A DNA stretch of 64,000 bases, from assembly GCF_047495875.1 (NCBI RefSeq), contig NC_092458.1:105278227-105342226 (forward strand), given 5' to 3'. The notes below the pieces were generated by a model. The model had not been told where the DNA came from. It saw nothing but the letters and a program-made list of their open reading frames with translations, and did not search any database. Below, one piece after another: positions 1 through 13,890 of this stretch. A program made the position numbers and the translations under genes. Origin of the DNA: Pithys albifrons albifrons (taxonomy: Eukaryota > Chordata > Aves > Passeriformes > Thamnophilidae). Each line of letters opens with the position of its first letter. Positions within the stretch are counted from its first letter, which is position 1.

Positions 1-2100
1 ACAAACAACAAACAAACAAAAACTTTAAAAAAAAAAAAGTTCTTCTTCCTCACTCTGGAATATGAGAGCATTAACTTCCACATCATATTCCTCCCAGGAG
101 AAAGCTGGAGAGTGCTGCCCTCTCACCACACCTGTACATAGACTGAAGTCGGTGACTTTGTGACCCAGGAAAGCAGTGTAAGTGTAAAGGGGCAGATGCC
201 AGGAATATTTTCTATACTACTTTTAAATATATAGGGTGATGTTTTGTTTCTTCCCCATTTTTATCCATAATTCTAATTAAACAGAAAATCTTAACTAATT
301 CTATGATTAGATTGTCAAGATAGCCAAAATACTTACAAAAAACCCCTTGGCTTTATGCATGTCTTATTTTTGCCTATACCAAGATTTTCAGCATAAAAGC
401 TGATATGTTAGCAGTTTCCTACACACAAACTAATGAAAATTGTCACTTTGGAAACAAGTTTCCAAGACAGGTGGAGAGGTTTCCAGCTCTCCAGTGTTTT
501 CAGATCACAACAGTGTGCCTTTTCAGAAGACCTCGTTTCAACCAATCCAAGGTATAAATTAATTAAAGCAAACTTATTGGGTTCACTACAGAGATGACTC
601 CAGAAAATGGAAAATAATTAAAAAACCAATAAACAGGATATCAGAATGTATGATTATCTGATCTTAAATTTTGTGAATTTTATTTGGAAAGGATATGTGT
701 TCTGGAACAGGAATTTTTCCATCTCCTTCTTTTATGAACTACTGTGGTCTCCCGGGTTCCTGTAATGCAACTGGTTCTGCTTCAGCAACACCTGTGATGG
801 CTGGAGTTCCACTGACTATTCTGAGACTTCATGGCTTTGGGCTCTGGTCCATAGACTGTATTCTTGTAAGAAGAACTTCATAACACCATTAATAGAGTTA
901 TTAAAAAAAAAAAAGAAAATGAGATTGAAAAAATAAACCAAACCTGTAATTGTCTTTAGATTTCCCTGGTGTGGAGGTTAATGTAGATAAAGGGCTGGAA
1001 AAGTTTATTATGTATTGCCTTTTCATCTTTTTACCTCATTCATTTATTCTCTTATTAGTCAACATTTTTTTTATTTGTTTGTTTTGCAATTATAAGCAAC
1101 CTGAGAACAGGTTTTAGTGAGGCTTTTTTTTTTTTTGTGGTGTTTTTTTTTAGAGATCTTTTCAAAGTACTCCTTGATGTTTAGAAAACAGATGGTATTT
1201 AAGAAGTAAACTCTAATTGCAATCAAGAGTGAATGATGAACAAATTTAAAATTAAATTATGTTTGCAGAAGTATCCTTATATCTTGTTTTGCAAAAGACT
1301 ATTTCTTGTTAAAATCCTAGCATTAATCAGTAGATGGTTGAATGTGTATGCTATTAAGTTTAACATCACACTTGAATTCTCCTAAGCTGAAAACAGTGTA
1401 TTGTGGGATGATATTTGAAAAAGAAAGTTAATCTAAAAAATGTTAAACTCCTGTAAGTTCAGGTTTCATGTGGCTTTAAAATTGTATATGGAATTTAAAG
1501 ACATTGTTCTAAGATTGGTGTAGTGGAAGTAGCAGTTGACATGGACTCATCTCTTCCCAGTTTAATAAAAGAAAGAAGAAAGAATCCAAGTTAACACATT
1601 CAATCTAAAAGGGACTTGCTGACAAAATTAATAGGGATAATATTCAAGCTAGTTGTGACAGAATTAAATTTACTGTTTGTAGGAAAACTTAGTAGGCCAT
1701 ACTTTTCGCCAGCTACAATGGGTGCTTGTTTTCCAGAGAATGTCACAAAACTTGCTATTGAACTGAAGAATCTTCTGCTTTGTTACCTGGCCTATCTTGT
1801 GTCCATAGTTACTTCATTTCATTATTTCTAAATCATCTGTGATGGATGTTCATATCCAGTCTGCATGGCCTCTGAATATTTATAGCAGTGGCAATTCTGT
1901 AATTTCCTGCTAGAATCTAATTATTTCACTGTCTGTTTTGAAAGTTTATTGGCTGTTTCATTCTATTAAGTTGAATCTGTCTTTTCAGCTGCGCTCTTAT
2001 TTTATTCTTCTTAACTATTTTTTGACATTCAGAGAAGCACAGGAAAATGCTCTGTAACTGTAAAGATCAGCAAAGGAAGAGAGAAAAAATGAGCAAGTGC
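1..2100. other. AT-rich non-coding stretch
   Basis: I see no gene, RNA or recognisable mobile element here. It opens with a simple AAAC/CAAA tract (about 1-40) and has short A and T runs near 901-915 and 1,126-1,152. The small open frames are short, lack recognisable motifs and fit chance. Confidence 0.5.
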
Positions 2101-2162
2101 TTCTTTTCTTATTATGTATATTTCTTTTCTTATTATGTATAATTCTTTTCTTATTATGTATA
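2101..2162. repeat. Three-copy 21-bp tandem repeat
   Basis: A unit of about 21 bp, TTCTTTTCTTATTATGTATA with a one-base spacer, occurs three times in direct succession with almost no divergence. The uniformity points to a recent local expansion. No function is implied. Confidence 0.85.
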
Positions 2163-2668
2163 AAGGAGGTTTGGAGAGCAGAACATACAGGTCAATATAA
2201 TAGAAATAAGAGTAATAAGATCAGGAAATGGAGACAAAGCAGACCTGAAAGTTTGGTGAACATATAGTCCACAGGATTACAGATAAGAAATACCAATCAA
2301 ATTAAATCTGATTAAATGTGAATGGTCATGTTTAAACTGTTAAAATCTATATTTTGGTGTCCCTTTTTGATGAAACATCTTACTTTATAAATCCTAAAAT
2401 AACTGTAAGGAAAGAATTCTCTCATCCAAAAGAAGAAAGTATTTGACTTATATGTCTGAGCTATCATTCCAGGTTTAAGGAGTGGGATACATAACTGAAT
2501 AGGAACACACATTACTTTAGCTGTCTTGCATAGAAATTCTGTGTGTAAATGTTCAAGGATGACTTTCGTCAACATCCACACGTGGATGTGTCAAGGGATG
2601 CACTGTTTCTGAACCTGGCAAAAACAAATATGTTAGGAGATGGAAGGGGAGAGGAAAGAATTAACACA
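2163..2668. other. Non-coding spacer
   Basis: AT-rich sequence between the small tandem repeat and the LTR relic. I recognise nothing in it. Confidence 0.45.
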
Positions 2669-3290
2669 TGGAGGGGTGGTGGAATAGACTTGGCCAGCAG
2701 CCAGGAACCCACCAGCTGCTCACTCACTGCCCCTCCTCACACAGGGCAAGGTGTGAAAAGAGGATGGAAAAGCCTGTGGGCTGAGATAAGAACAGGGAGG
2801 TCACTTACCAATTACAGTTATGGGCAAAACAGACTCATCTGGCAGAAAACTTGCCAGTTAGATAGGTTTGGGTAGTGACAAACAAAGAAAAAATTAAAAC
2901 ACACTTGCCCCCACTTTTCCAGGCTCAGTTTCTCTCCTTCATTCGTGATTTCTCTACCACAACTCCCTGTCAAGGGAAAATGGTGATTTGAGGGTTGTGG
3001 TTGTTCCATTCCCAGCTCCTCTCCATGGCTCCTTCCTCCTCATTCTTTTCCTCTTCTTCTGTTTGGGATCCTCTCCACCTGCAGGATAAATTTGTTCCAC
3101 AGTAGTTTCTCCATAAGCTGCTGGAGTACCTTGCTGGGGAACCTGAATCATCTCCCACTCCTCTCCCCTTGGAGCTCTCAGGGTTTAAATTTAGATTAAA
3201 CCTGTTTTACTTTACACCTGAGAAGAGGCAGTACCACCAAGGCTTCTGGTGAGCTGACCAGAGCAGCAATACAAAGCAGCAAACCTCCTT
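2669..3290 (-). mobile_element. Degraded retroviral LTR, family B, minus strand
   Basis: Read on the minus strand, this block matches the 3' half of the LTR at 23,702-24,390. Both contain a recognisable stretch around TTTTGCCCAT, a following TAATT block, and TGTTCTTAT in the same order and spacing (about 2,785-2,845 here, 24,240-24,300 there). The purine-rich segment before it, which contains a GGAAGAAGG-like run in the other copy, is also shared. The low-coordinate edge begins near TGGAGGGGTGG at 2,669; the high-coordinate edge fades out near 3,290. No coding content is expected in an LTR. The open frames of 60-108 codons across it are incidental. Family naming is my own, based on within-window similarity and general resemblance to abundant avian ERV LTRs. 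Confidence 0.6.
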
Positions 3291-4198
3291 GTGACAGTTT
3301 CACTTCAGGATCTGAAATGGTGAGTTTAGATGTTTCATTAAATTTTCATAAAGGATAATGTGGAATTAAAAATATAAGCAGGACAACTAAATACAGACAG
3401 AAATGAGGAAGTATACCTCTGAGACAAATGTTGTTCTGCCATGTATTCTGACTCCAGAAATAGCGAAGAAAGATGCTTTGTGATTATTGAAGGCATTAGA
3501 AATACATTATAGTAATGAAGTAGAAATAATAATGAAATAAGATGTTCTATGACCATTCATTAATTTTTCCTATTGTAATGAACAACAATATACTTTTGAA
3601 AAACTTGTCATAAACTGTCTTTAAAGTTGTAGTTATTTGTTTTGTGAAGGTTTGATCTATGTTATAAAAATCCAAATTTTAAAAAGATATATCATTTAGA
3701 AACATCTAAAGAACCCTAGCTACTACAAAGTAAGGAGCTAGGAACTTAGCCACCTGTTTTGGTAGTTAGAATCTCCTTCATTGTGCAGCTGCAGATGTGG
3801 GAGTGACTTTGAAGGTAGCTGGCATGGAGACTGGAATGAAGACAGAGAAATAAGTTTTTCCCATGATACCCACTGGCCATTACTTCTTCTTGATTTAATG
3901 TCAGGTAGAGACTTTTCTGCAGTCAAAGTATCTGTCAAGAAGATCTACGCTTTATGCAGCATGAGAGCTGGCCAGCATACTGATGTAAAACTATTGTACA
4001 GTACCTTTCATGTGGCTGTGAAATAGAAACCCTCCTTTGTTTCGGTTGTGACATTTTCCAAGTGTTTTGCAACACTTATGGGAGGGACAGAGTTTATGAG
4101 CTCTACTAACTTACAGAATTGTTTGAAAATGTCTATAACGCAGGAGAAGACTATTCCTGTTAAAAGGCAACACTGTTCAAAGCCCCTGTAAAAATGTC
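3291..4198. other. Non-coding stretch
   Basis: No gene or repeat family recognised. Small open frames overlap on both strands without conserved motifs. Confidence 0.45.
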
Positions 4199-4306
4199 CC
4201 ACTCCAGCTTTTTGTCCCTTTAGGTACTGGAAGGTCCTATATCATCTCCCCAGAGCCTTCTTTTCTCCAGGCTGAACAACTTCAACTCTCTCAGCCTGTC
4301 TTCAAA
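4199..4306 (-). mobile_element. Short CR1 LINE fragment, minus strand
   Basis: Read in reverse, this piece gives the segment just after the reverse transcriptase core in CR1, the one that encodes the [15 protein letters not shown] stretch. On the plus strand it appears as CTTCTTTTCTCCAGGCTGAA followed by a CTCTCAGCCTGTC block. The same segment is visible in sense orientation at 34,330-34,380 in the long CR1. It is about 100 bp, truncated at both ends and diverged, so it is an old copy. Confidence 0.65.
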
Positions 4307-7300
4307 AGACTAACAATTTGCATTAAATTGTTAATAGAACACTCCAGTCTAGATTGAGAACTTTGTGAACAGAATCACAGAAAATGGTGATGTCCTAGAA
4401 CAAAGGAATGGGGAGATTTATCAACAGTCGCACATGTGGGAGATGGTGGCAGTTCAGAAGAACAGAAATGAAGCTAGTACTTAAATCAAGAAATGCTTTT
4501 GATAAGAAATAAAGTGGGTTTTCATTATGTGTAACTCTCGGTGTTCCAGCTTCTACCTTGGTCCATGGCAGAAGCAAACATGAGAAAAGGAGGCATTCCC
4601 AGAGAAGTGATTCCCAGTCCAAACTGTACAGGCAGAGCAGTTTTTCAAAACATTACAGCCAGGATTTTCCTAACTGATCCTTCCTCTGTTAGATTTCTCA
4701 ATATGATTTAAGTAAACTTGAACTTTAGCAGGAAATAAATGTGCATACCTGAAGAACTACCCTTTGAGCCAGCTGTTGATGAGAATCAGCTTTGGAAAAG
4801 CCAGTTCTAAAACACCTTTAAAATAATTCCAAAGATGAAAACTGAAATTCTGTAGCTTTTTATTGGGTTGAAACTCATCCTCAGAGTACTAAGAAAGGAA
4901 TTTTTTTCAGTAAGCTACATACTACAGTAACAAGTATGGATCCTGCTGATAAAATCTTGTTACAAGTTGCATCATTTATTTATTGTTTTGGAAGCCATTG
5001 TTCTGTAGGAGGTCACTAACATCTAGCTATATCAACGTCTGCATATCACTTGCCATTAGTGGTGTTGCTGATGCACAGCCTCATCTTTTTTTTTTTTTTA
5101 ATTTTTCTGACAAACTATATTTAGAATTAATGCCTTAGTTTCCATTGCAGTCCTACCAGAACAGTCAAGAACACAGGGTAATAGCAACACAAGTAGCTTT
5201 AAAACCAGTAGTTTCTCATGGTTGAACACAGTCTAATGTTTGATTCTGTAGCCACCAGATTGTGGCTCCAAGGATATTTGAATGCAATCTTAAAATGAGT
5301 TTTCTGCACATCACCAGCAACAGGACTGCAGTGAAAAGTTTTCTGGCATTCTCCACTATCAGTTAGTGGCCAAAGACTTACAACTGTACTACTACAGGTG
5401 GCTTTGCAGGGTTGTCTCAACACCAAGTTCAGCCTCATCTTACTGTGCCTGGGTGCTGGGACCTTTGTTGTCTACCGGCCTAGCTTCCAGTTGGGGAACT
5501 TCTTCCTCATCTTACAGTTTGGAACCTTCTTTTTGTGCCTTTTTCCAGGCATTTGAAAGTTTTGTTTGGTTTTATGCGAAGCTTGGGGATAAGGGGCTTT
5601 GGTTAGTCATGCAGTATTCAGAAAGGTTGTATAAGAACCCCGTATAACTGAATGTGCAAAGCTTGAATACTTCTCATGTCTAAAATATCTCACAATATAA
5701 ATATACTGTCAAACAAGGTAAAACTCTTAGTCTTGACATTTCATAAATCTTTTATAGCTTCAGCATCGTAAAATGAGAATAACAACCTATGCAAATGAAG
5801 CAAAACCATGCAAAGTTAGTTGTTTTAGCTGTTCACTGATATCTTTATGTGCAGCAGGAAGGTTTGATTAGACTGCAGGCAGAGGTGCACAGACACATGC
5901 ATTTTCTGATTCAGAATTAATTCTTTAAAGTAGATATTTTGAATATATGCTTGTATGTAACTCTAAATTCATATTCAGGACATAGTAGCCTTCCTGCCTG
6001 GGTCATAGCCTGTTGCACTGTGTACCTTCCTGGATGAATTCCAGTTGGCCAGGGATTAACTTGTGTTAAATAGTTATTCAAAAGTCCTTGACATAAGTCA
6101 GAGTTCTGGAACATTTATAAGGCAACAAAAAATTACAAGAGCAGGGTGATTAAATAAGTCTGTTTGTTGGAATATGTCCCTATAATTTTATTCAGATGTA
6201 ATGCTAGTCTACTGCTGCAGAATATTCCCAATAGCATGGAGCTCAAAGCAAAGTCAGTTCTTGGAATCTTATTTTTCCCACCTGAAATAATAGCAAACTA
6301 ACCATAACTAAGGCATTCTCCTTGCAGTGAAATTGCATGGAGAAAAAATATAACTTTGTAGAATAACTTTGTAACTTATTTTTTATATTACATACTAAAA
6401 GCAACTGGTGTATATATTGTTTAATCTACTGTGCAGTAACAGCAATTTATGGTATAATTCCATGTACATGTGCATATGTTCTCCCTCAAAATACCCAAGT
6501 AAATTTTCTAAAATGGTTCCCTGTACATAATTCAAGGGTGATTTCCTCTACTGCTAAAATTACTGACTGGAACTTCAAATTGAGTTCTACACAGGAGACT
6601 TAGCCTGTGATCGTGACAAACCATTTCAGCCCAAGACTCTGCAGCTTGTCTGGAACTGATATGCCATCACTGTTGTACTGTGTGTGCAGCAGCATCCCTG
6701 AGCTGACTGACGCTGTAACTCCAGCTCAGAAACTTGCACTGTGCACATTCAGGGTATTATTATTTAAAGACTTCAGCTGTTGGTAGATTTCTGTAAAATG
6801 CTGATAGAGTCAAGATTGATACTGTCTCATACTGTTAGAAACATCTAAGAAGGCTCACTTAAATCCAAAGATACAACTCAGTTGGAGTCTAGGAGCATTC
6901 TCTTTTTTTATATTTCATTCAATTCTTTCCTGTACCTTTTCACGTCTGTGTGATTTGCTTGTTTTTTTCTTCAGAGCTCACCTCTTGCCCTTTGATATTC
7001 TAGACTAGATTACATTTTGAATTACTGGTACAACTTCCTTACAAGACAATACCACTGGAAATCATATGCCAGGGGGTCTAATTAGAATAATTTGGGGACT
7101 GTTAAAGCTAGCCAAGTATTTCAGCTCTACTGAGTCTTAGCAAGATTCATTTTCCAAGATCTATTACCAAATCTGTGTAATGGTTTCTTGTGCTACTGAA
7201 GCTTGGTCACTTGACAAGCATAATAGTCTGCTGGAAGCAGATGGATGTCATTCCAAGCCCCTGCCCATAAGATAAATATATTTGTCCATCTATGTCTTTT

Positions 7301-8040
7301 CCACAGTCTGAATGGTAATATTGAAATGCAAAGAGGGACTGTTGAATGCTGGGTCACTTAATACTTTTCTGTAAAGGTATATTTCATTTAAGTCTAGAAA
7401 GCAATTTATATTCAGAAATCATTTTCAGGTGTTATTTGGTGCATGTTCAAGATGATTTAGGCATACCCATTCCATAAACATTTACTAGTGGAGTCTGAAA
7501 CTCTATATTCATGGCAACAGCAGTTTAGATTGCCTTGGTTTGCAGATTTCTTTCCTTATTTTCCCTTCTGCTTGCTATCATTTCACATCTCTTTTTTTCA
7601 GTCTTCTTAGATAAGCTATCAGCAGGTAGCCAGGCCATGGAGGGAACACATCCTGCTTACAAATTAAGTCTCATCCTGTGTAGATGTATTCTTTTGACAT
7701 CATGGAATATACAGAATAAGACCTTTCCATTTACCTCAGGGCCCAGCAACTTCTGCTGAGAAAACAAGTGTAAAGACATGAAAGGACCCAGACATTTCAT
7801 AGGAATGCCTCACACCCAGTTTGAAGCCAGGAAATCTTTAATGTTTGTGAGCATGACAAATCTCTATCACCATCACAGCACTCCAGCAGCACACATCTAA
7901 CCTCAGTTGCTGGGACTTGGGTTAAATGAATGCTCTCCCTTCAAAATTGCTAACCCATACTCAGCGGATAAATCTGCCAGTTCCTTAGCAGACATGGTGA
8001 AGGCTGTAAAGGAGGGAGGATCACATTCTAATCCTCCTGA
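4307..8040. other. AT-rich non-coding stretch
   Basis: No exon, RNA gene or mobile element could be supported. Open frames are all under 95 codons and carry no recognisable motif. Confidence 0.45.
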
Positions 8041-8600
8041 TATATCCTTTTAGGGGCTGTGGGAGCAAGGTCCAGGGTGGTGCAGGACAGGATGGTGTCC
8101 AGGTGTGGGTGGTGCCCAGGGCAGGGCAGGGTTGTGTTAGTGCCACAGGGCTAATGGCAACCCCAAGAATTTCTCTCCCTACCTGCCTATCCTCTGCAGC
8201 TCCCTTTCAAGATCTCTGGAAGCCCCAAAGCTTCTTTCTACAGGGAACTCCCATGCTGCCCCAGGCACTCACTGCTGCTGCTGAGGTGCTACTCTGCCTG
8301 TCAGACCACGAGCAGGTCTGTGCTCACCAAGAGACAGCTTTCTCCTTCCTGTCTTTGCCCCCATCCAGCCCAGCGCTGGCGGTGTGGTGCCGAGGTGGGG
8401 AGCTCCTGTGGTGAGCTAAGCTGCTGTCCGAAAGGAGAGAGTGAGGCACAGTCCCAACAGCTCAGGAATGACCAGCCTTGGCCATTTGCAGCTGCAAAGC
8501 TTTCTGCCAAGGCAAGGGACTGAACCCGAAACCTATAAATTTTCCCAATAATTAGGTTGTACCTAAGCTGGTTTTTGCATATTGGGGAACTGTGGGTTCT
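8041..8600. other. GC-richer island of unknown origin
   Basis: This 560-bp block is clearly richer in G and C than its surroundings. It contains G-rich direct repeats near 8,090-8,130 (GGTGT/GGGCAG words) and a TATAAAT near 8,533. Overlapping open frames of 103 (plus) and 100 (minus) codons exist but show no domain. An old LTR or other transposable-element remnant is possible, but I find no terminal TG/CA ends with a target duplication. Confidence 0.3.
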
Positions 8601-11600
8601 CACATGGAATTGGTGGTTTCAGTCACTTCATTTTTTGCACGTTTTCTTGAAAAGTGTTTCGGTTTGCTAGCAGGCCTTTTCTAAGCACGTCTTTTTCTTG
8701 ACATGCTATTTATGTTTTCTGATAGGCACTTCCACATCTTTTTTGCATTCATGGAACCAACAAAGAATTGGAAATATTCATGAGACTTCATTTTCTTGAC
8801 AAGTCAGAGGAGTAGATCACTGTCCTGTATCCAAAAAAATCTCATTTCTCTGAAAAAAGTAAGTCTTCAAATAAATCTGGAGTTTGTACTGTAATCTACA
8901 GTACTTGTCTTTTCTTGTAGTCATGTGCAAGGATTATTTAAGGAAAGGAGTTTTTTTGCAGAAGGCATTATAATCTCTTTGACATTACTCTTTGCAAGGA
9001 GCAATGTTAAAGAAAAGGGAATTCTGTCCAAACCCATTTATTTTCTCAAAGGAGATGACTAATGATGGCAGAGTATTTTTCATTAGACTTTGAGAAAAAG
9101 AAAACAAATAAATTTGAAAGTAAAGAATCTTTTACTTCAGTGACTCCTGATTTGGAGAGAATTTCATATATAATCTGGGTCTTTTTTTTTTTTCTTCTCC
9201 AAAACTGCTGTGTTCACACATAGCTAAAAGCTCTGTAAATTCTTCCATATTCTCTAGATGGTATGAGCATGATTGTTTCTTTAGACTTCTGTAAAACTAG
9301 TGTAACACATTTGTCTTCGGTGAAAATACCATTGATTTATTTGGGTTAATTTATATTGGAAACAATTTTATAAGTAATGTGTAAAGTTTGTAATTATAGA
9401 GTGCATACTGATTTTTTTTTCCATAAAAGTTTCCCTCTTAAAGTGTCATTTTAAGAAACAGTGGAATTTGATGGGATATCTACAGTTGATCTGCCATGCT
9501 GTGTACATTATAACAATTCATTATAATACTACGATACTACTGACTCCAGTATACTATAATTGCTATAATGAATATTGACTGGTTTGGGTTTTTTAGTTTT
9601 GTTTTGGTTTTGTTTTTTGGTTTTGTTTTTTTTTCACCCAGACATTGAAATAGGTTGGGCTCAATTTTGGGGTGTGTTTTTTTCCAGGAAATGCATCACC
9701 CTGTAATAGAAATAATGAAATATAGGAAAGGGTGTGAAATTTCATATAGTTACACAAATATGGAACAAGTCTACTGAGATGATGGAATTGCTTGAAATTA
9801 ACAGAAATTTAATGCTGAATTGTGTATGTACAACACTGAAGCTGAGATTAATTTAACAAACATGGAATTTACATTACTCATTTGTGTGATGCATTTTGAT
9901 GTATCACACTAGATAAGTCATTTTGATGCAATACTTATTCAAAAACTCCATGTGGAGATAGCATGATTTTAAATTCCCTTTCTGGGCTAAAACTACCATT
10001 GGTTAAGAATTTTTTAGAGGATATTTGCATAAACTTCCACTAACTGTACAATGAACTACATGTTCCATGATCCAAGCTGAAGAAAAATCATGGCACAAAC
10101 CTGAAGTAAATATAACTAGCATTTATATGGGATTATTAACATATTAACTCTAATGTAATGAACACTAATCACATCCAGATAACAATCAGTCACATCACAC
10201 ACTTGGCAGAATGGAAAATTCGCCTGTTTGAAACATGGTAGACACAGCCTGGATCCAGGAAACCTTAAATCCTTTAGTTATATCTATTGAGCATTTTAAA
10301 AGAACTGCATAAAGCCCCATGGCAACTTTACTCTTTGATTTTAACAACACATATTTCAGAATGTTACACTGAGCTCTAGTTAAACTGAAGGCATCTATTA
10401 AGCTTTTATTTCTGTATATCACTCTCCATCATTTTCAGCTGACTCAAACCTCATTCATGTTGGAAAATATTTTGCCCAGGAGTGCCCGTACCTTACAGAA
10501 TTCAAACTATTTTCAGGATATATCCTAGAACTGAAAGCTGACCAAACAAATCAATCATCACTGATATGTTTTTGCTCTCTCTAAAGTAATTGTGAACTTG
10601 GATTTTTTTCAGTCTGACTTCTTTACAGTAATGAATAAAACTCTAAGTTACTTTGTGAAAAAAAATTGCCTTTTCTAAGGTCTCTACCATAATTTTCTTT
10701 ACTTTCTCCAGGAAAATTAATGTAAATTAGAAATATACTACAACTTAAAAAAAAATTAGGATGAATGAAAAAAAAAGAAAAGGTTTGTTTGTTGTTTTGG
10801 TTTTTGTGTTGTTTTTTTTTTTTTAATTCAGCAGACCACTAACAAAGGCCTGAGTTGCTTCTTAACAATTTCTACTGAATATTTATGCACTGGATATTGT
10901 CTATACACTGTTTAGGAAATGGTCAAGCAGAAATCCATATAGTTTTGATAGATCTGATTCAGACATCAGGACAGTATAAATCCGAAGACACTTTGGTTAA
11001 AATTCATGGCATGTCATTTGTGTAGAATTGGGCAAAATGGTAATTTCTAGAAGTCATACTGTACCAAGTTAATTTTATGTACTGTATTATTGCTACTGTT
11101 TTCTTTAGTCTTCACCTTAGAAACAGTGTCTTCAAATGAAATCATCTTGGTTCTAAAGCATGAACCTTAAATTATGCTCAATCTGTAACTGAGTGAATAA
11201 TCTCGTCCTTCTGGATTTCTTCCTCTTTTTCTCCCGAGTGACTGTTTAGCATTAGAGTGATAACTACCAACCAGATGCCTTAACAGCAGGCCTTGAATGA
11301 GTTGTGTCAGCTAAGCCCAGCTAGAACCAGTGTTTTAGTATCAGTGCATCTTGATATTGTAGTCAGGAATCTTTGTGTTGCACATAGTATTGTATTTCCT
11401 TTTCTTTTTGTATGAAAACATAACCTGTATAAAATCTGAAATTTGAGTTTTCTTTTAAAATATAACACTGAGGGAAACAGTTACAACAAAAAGACAGTTG
11501 ATTCTTTGACTGAATGATGTGAACTACATAAACTAATTAAACTCTTAGGCTTTTGTATTTTTACCCTGAAGTCTCTAGGTATGCACACCTACTTAAATGG

Positions 11601-13761
11601 TTTTGGAAAGACCTGTAATGAAAGTAGAATCCATTAAGATTTCTTTTTGCTAGTGTTGTAGACCATAACTCACCTGCTATCTACAGTGATCAATGCATAT
11701 ATTGGAAAAATATTTTTTCCCTCAAGGCTACATACCATGAAAATTATAGAAGTCTAGAACTGATGAAGCAAGAAAAAAAATCAATTTTGCTCAATATTTG
11801 GAAATTGGGGGTAGGTCCCAGTGATATGTTGTGGTCTACTGACCAAGAGAGCTGGGCAAGTGGGAAGTATACCAGGGTAGCAGCTTCTCAACTCTTCCAT
11901 TTACTTTTAAAGCTATACCTTTGAAATCTATTAAAATCTCTCTCTTGTTTGAAAACTGTAGTCAGGTACAAACTTATGTACAAGCTTGTGTAGCGAGCTG
12001 ATTGTTGCATTAACATATCTTTCCTTTGCCTTACTTCTAAATCAAGTACAAGATGTTGTTGGTTCTTTATTGACTGACTTTCTAAAAACACACAAATGTC
12101 TGCAGTGACATTTTCTCTATTCTATTTTGTCATCTCTGCTCATTGTGTTTTTTCAATACTGCAGATATTGGTCTATTCTCCTTAAGTATTTAGAGAATCT
12201 TGAAAGCTTTTTAGGCAGCGGTTCTGAAAGTGAGGTTTATGTTTTCATTTATTTGGGGGAATTTTTTTACAAGTGAAGATGATTTTATTGTGATTTAGAA
12301 CCACAAAAAGCAAGGGAATTACCTTATACTCTCTTTCATTGACCTATGAGATGTGTGGAACCATGGTGATGATTTGAAGAGATATCTATTGAGAAAACTC
12401 AGCAAACAAGCTATATTTTTGGAGACCTCTGTACTGGGTGAAAATTTTCTGAACTACTAAAGGGATACCAAAAACTCTAGAAAATCCATGTTATGCTTTT
12501 GAAATGCATATTCCCTGACCTTTCTGTTTTAAATATGGCTGATTGCTTGCATTGAATTTAAAATATTTTACCTTGATATCTCATCTATTATCTTTAAAGT
12601 ATTACAGAACACTTCATAAGGATGTAATTAAATACTGATAGTGCATTAAATGTGCAAGTAAATGTATCAGCAGTTATGCACTCAGCTGTGGCTTATGCTC
12701 ACCTATGCACTTTACAATTACTTTTGTTAGAGGGAATGCTGACAGGGATTCCTAAGTCATGTCCTAACGTGAGAGAAGTGTTTCATACCACCATCTGAAC
12801 AGAACAGATTTTAGAGACAGACAGAGGCTGTCTTATCTCAAATCTACACTTACATGTAGAGTGTGACTCCATGGCTCTGTATGTCTTCGTGACTGAGATG
12901 CACATCCAACTGTCCGTCACACTGGATGGAAATGTGAAATTTCATCCCTGCTGTTGACACAAGCAGGAAAAAAAGAAAGAAATTTGTACTTCCATTGTTT
13001 CAATCTATGCTAAATTTGCAAGTGCACCACTTTGCATTTGAAGAGACTAGTCCTAGAAATTAGAGTTCAGACTGAGACTTTACTTGTATAACTTTTACCC
13101 TTCCACCCTCAAAGTAAAAAAGTAAAATAAAATAAATAAAAACATCCTTTCTGGTCAGCTGAACTGTTTGCTGGAAATCTTGTGAGGGTTTTTTTCCTCT
13201 GTTCAGCAGAGAGTGAAACCAGAACAACTAGTTTCTAACTTAATGCTTTAACTTAATTGGGATAAATCAGTACTTGAGATAAGGACAGACTAGATTGCTG
13301 CTTTAACATGACCTACTTACATCATCTTCTAATCTCAAGACAAATATTTCCTTTATCAGTTTATCCTCACAGGTAGCAGTGGGTATCCTCTTCTGATTTA
13401 TCACTCAATTTAGAGCAGCCTCTGCAGTGTCTACAGATTCCTGATGAGTATGTTTGTTTATAACCACTGTGCCCTAGTCCCATCCTCTCTTGTGATTATA
13501 GCGCTATAGAAGCCATTTAGTTTAGAGAGTTGTCTGCAGTGAATAGTCTATGAGGCTTGATTGGTCTTTATTTTCATCCCTTTTGCTGTGACTGTTGAGA
13601 TCTCCTCCTCAGATAAGCTTGAGAACCTCACAGATCCTTCCTTTCTCACCTCCTGAGGCACCTTTGGCAGTAGCTAGGACCCAGGTTCCTCTTTGTCCAG
13701 CTTGGTCCCTGGTCTCTCCAATAGTAAGGCCGAGCACGTATTTCAGACAGGGAGTTTATTC
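8601..13761. other. AT-rich non-coding stretch
   Basis: Plain AT-rich sequence. The only structure I see is short homopolymer or T/G-rich tracts, such as a GTTTTG-like run at about 9,592-9,635 and T runs near 10,785-10,825. No coding or RNA feature is supported. Confidence 0.45.
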
Positions 13762-13776
13762 AATATATATATATAT

Positions 13777-13858
<82 letters not shown>

Positions 13859-13890
13859 TATATATATATATACACACATATATATATACA
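13762..13890. repeat. Composite TA microsatellite
   Basis: About 130 bp of alternating TA, broken at regular places by TACACACATA interruptions (near 13,811, 13,848 and 13,871) and once by TATTCTA. The repeated interruption suggests expansion of a larger compound unit rather than simple slippage. The tyrosine/isoleucine open frames of up to 150 codons through it are artefacts of the repeat. Confidence 0.95.

Noticed and set aside
8103..8414. A 103-codon open frame in a GC-rich block
   Set aside because: GC-rich sequence has few stops; overlapping frames on both strands are equally open and no motif is seen.
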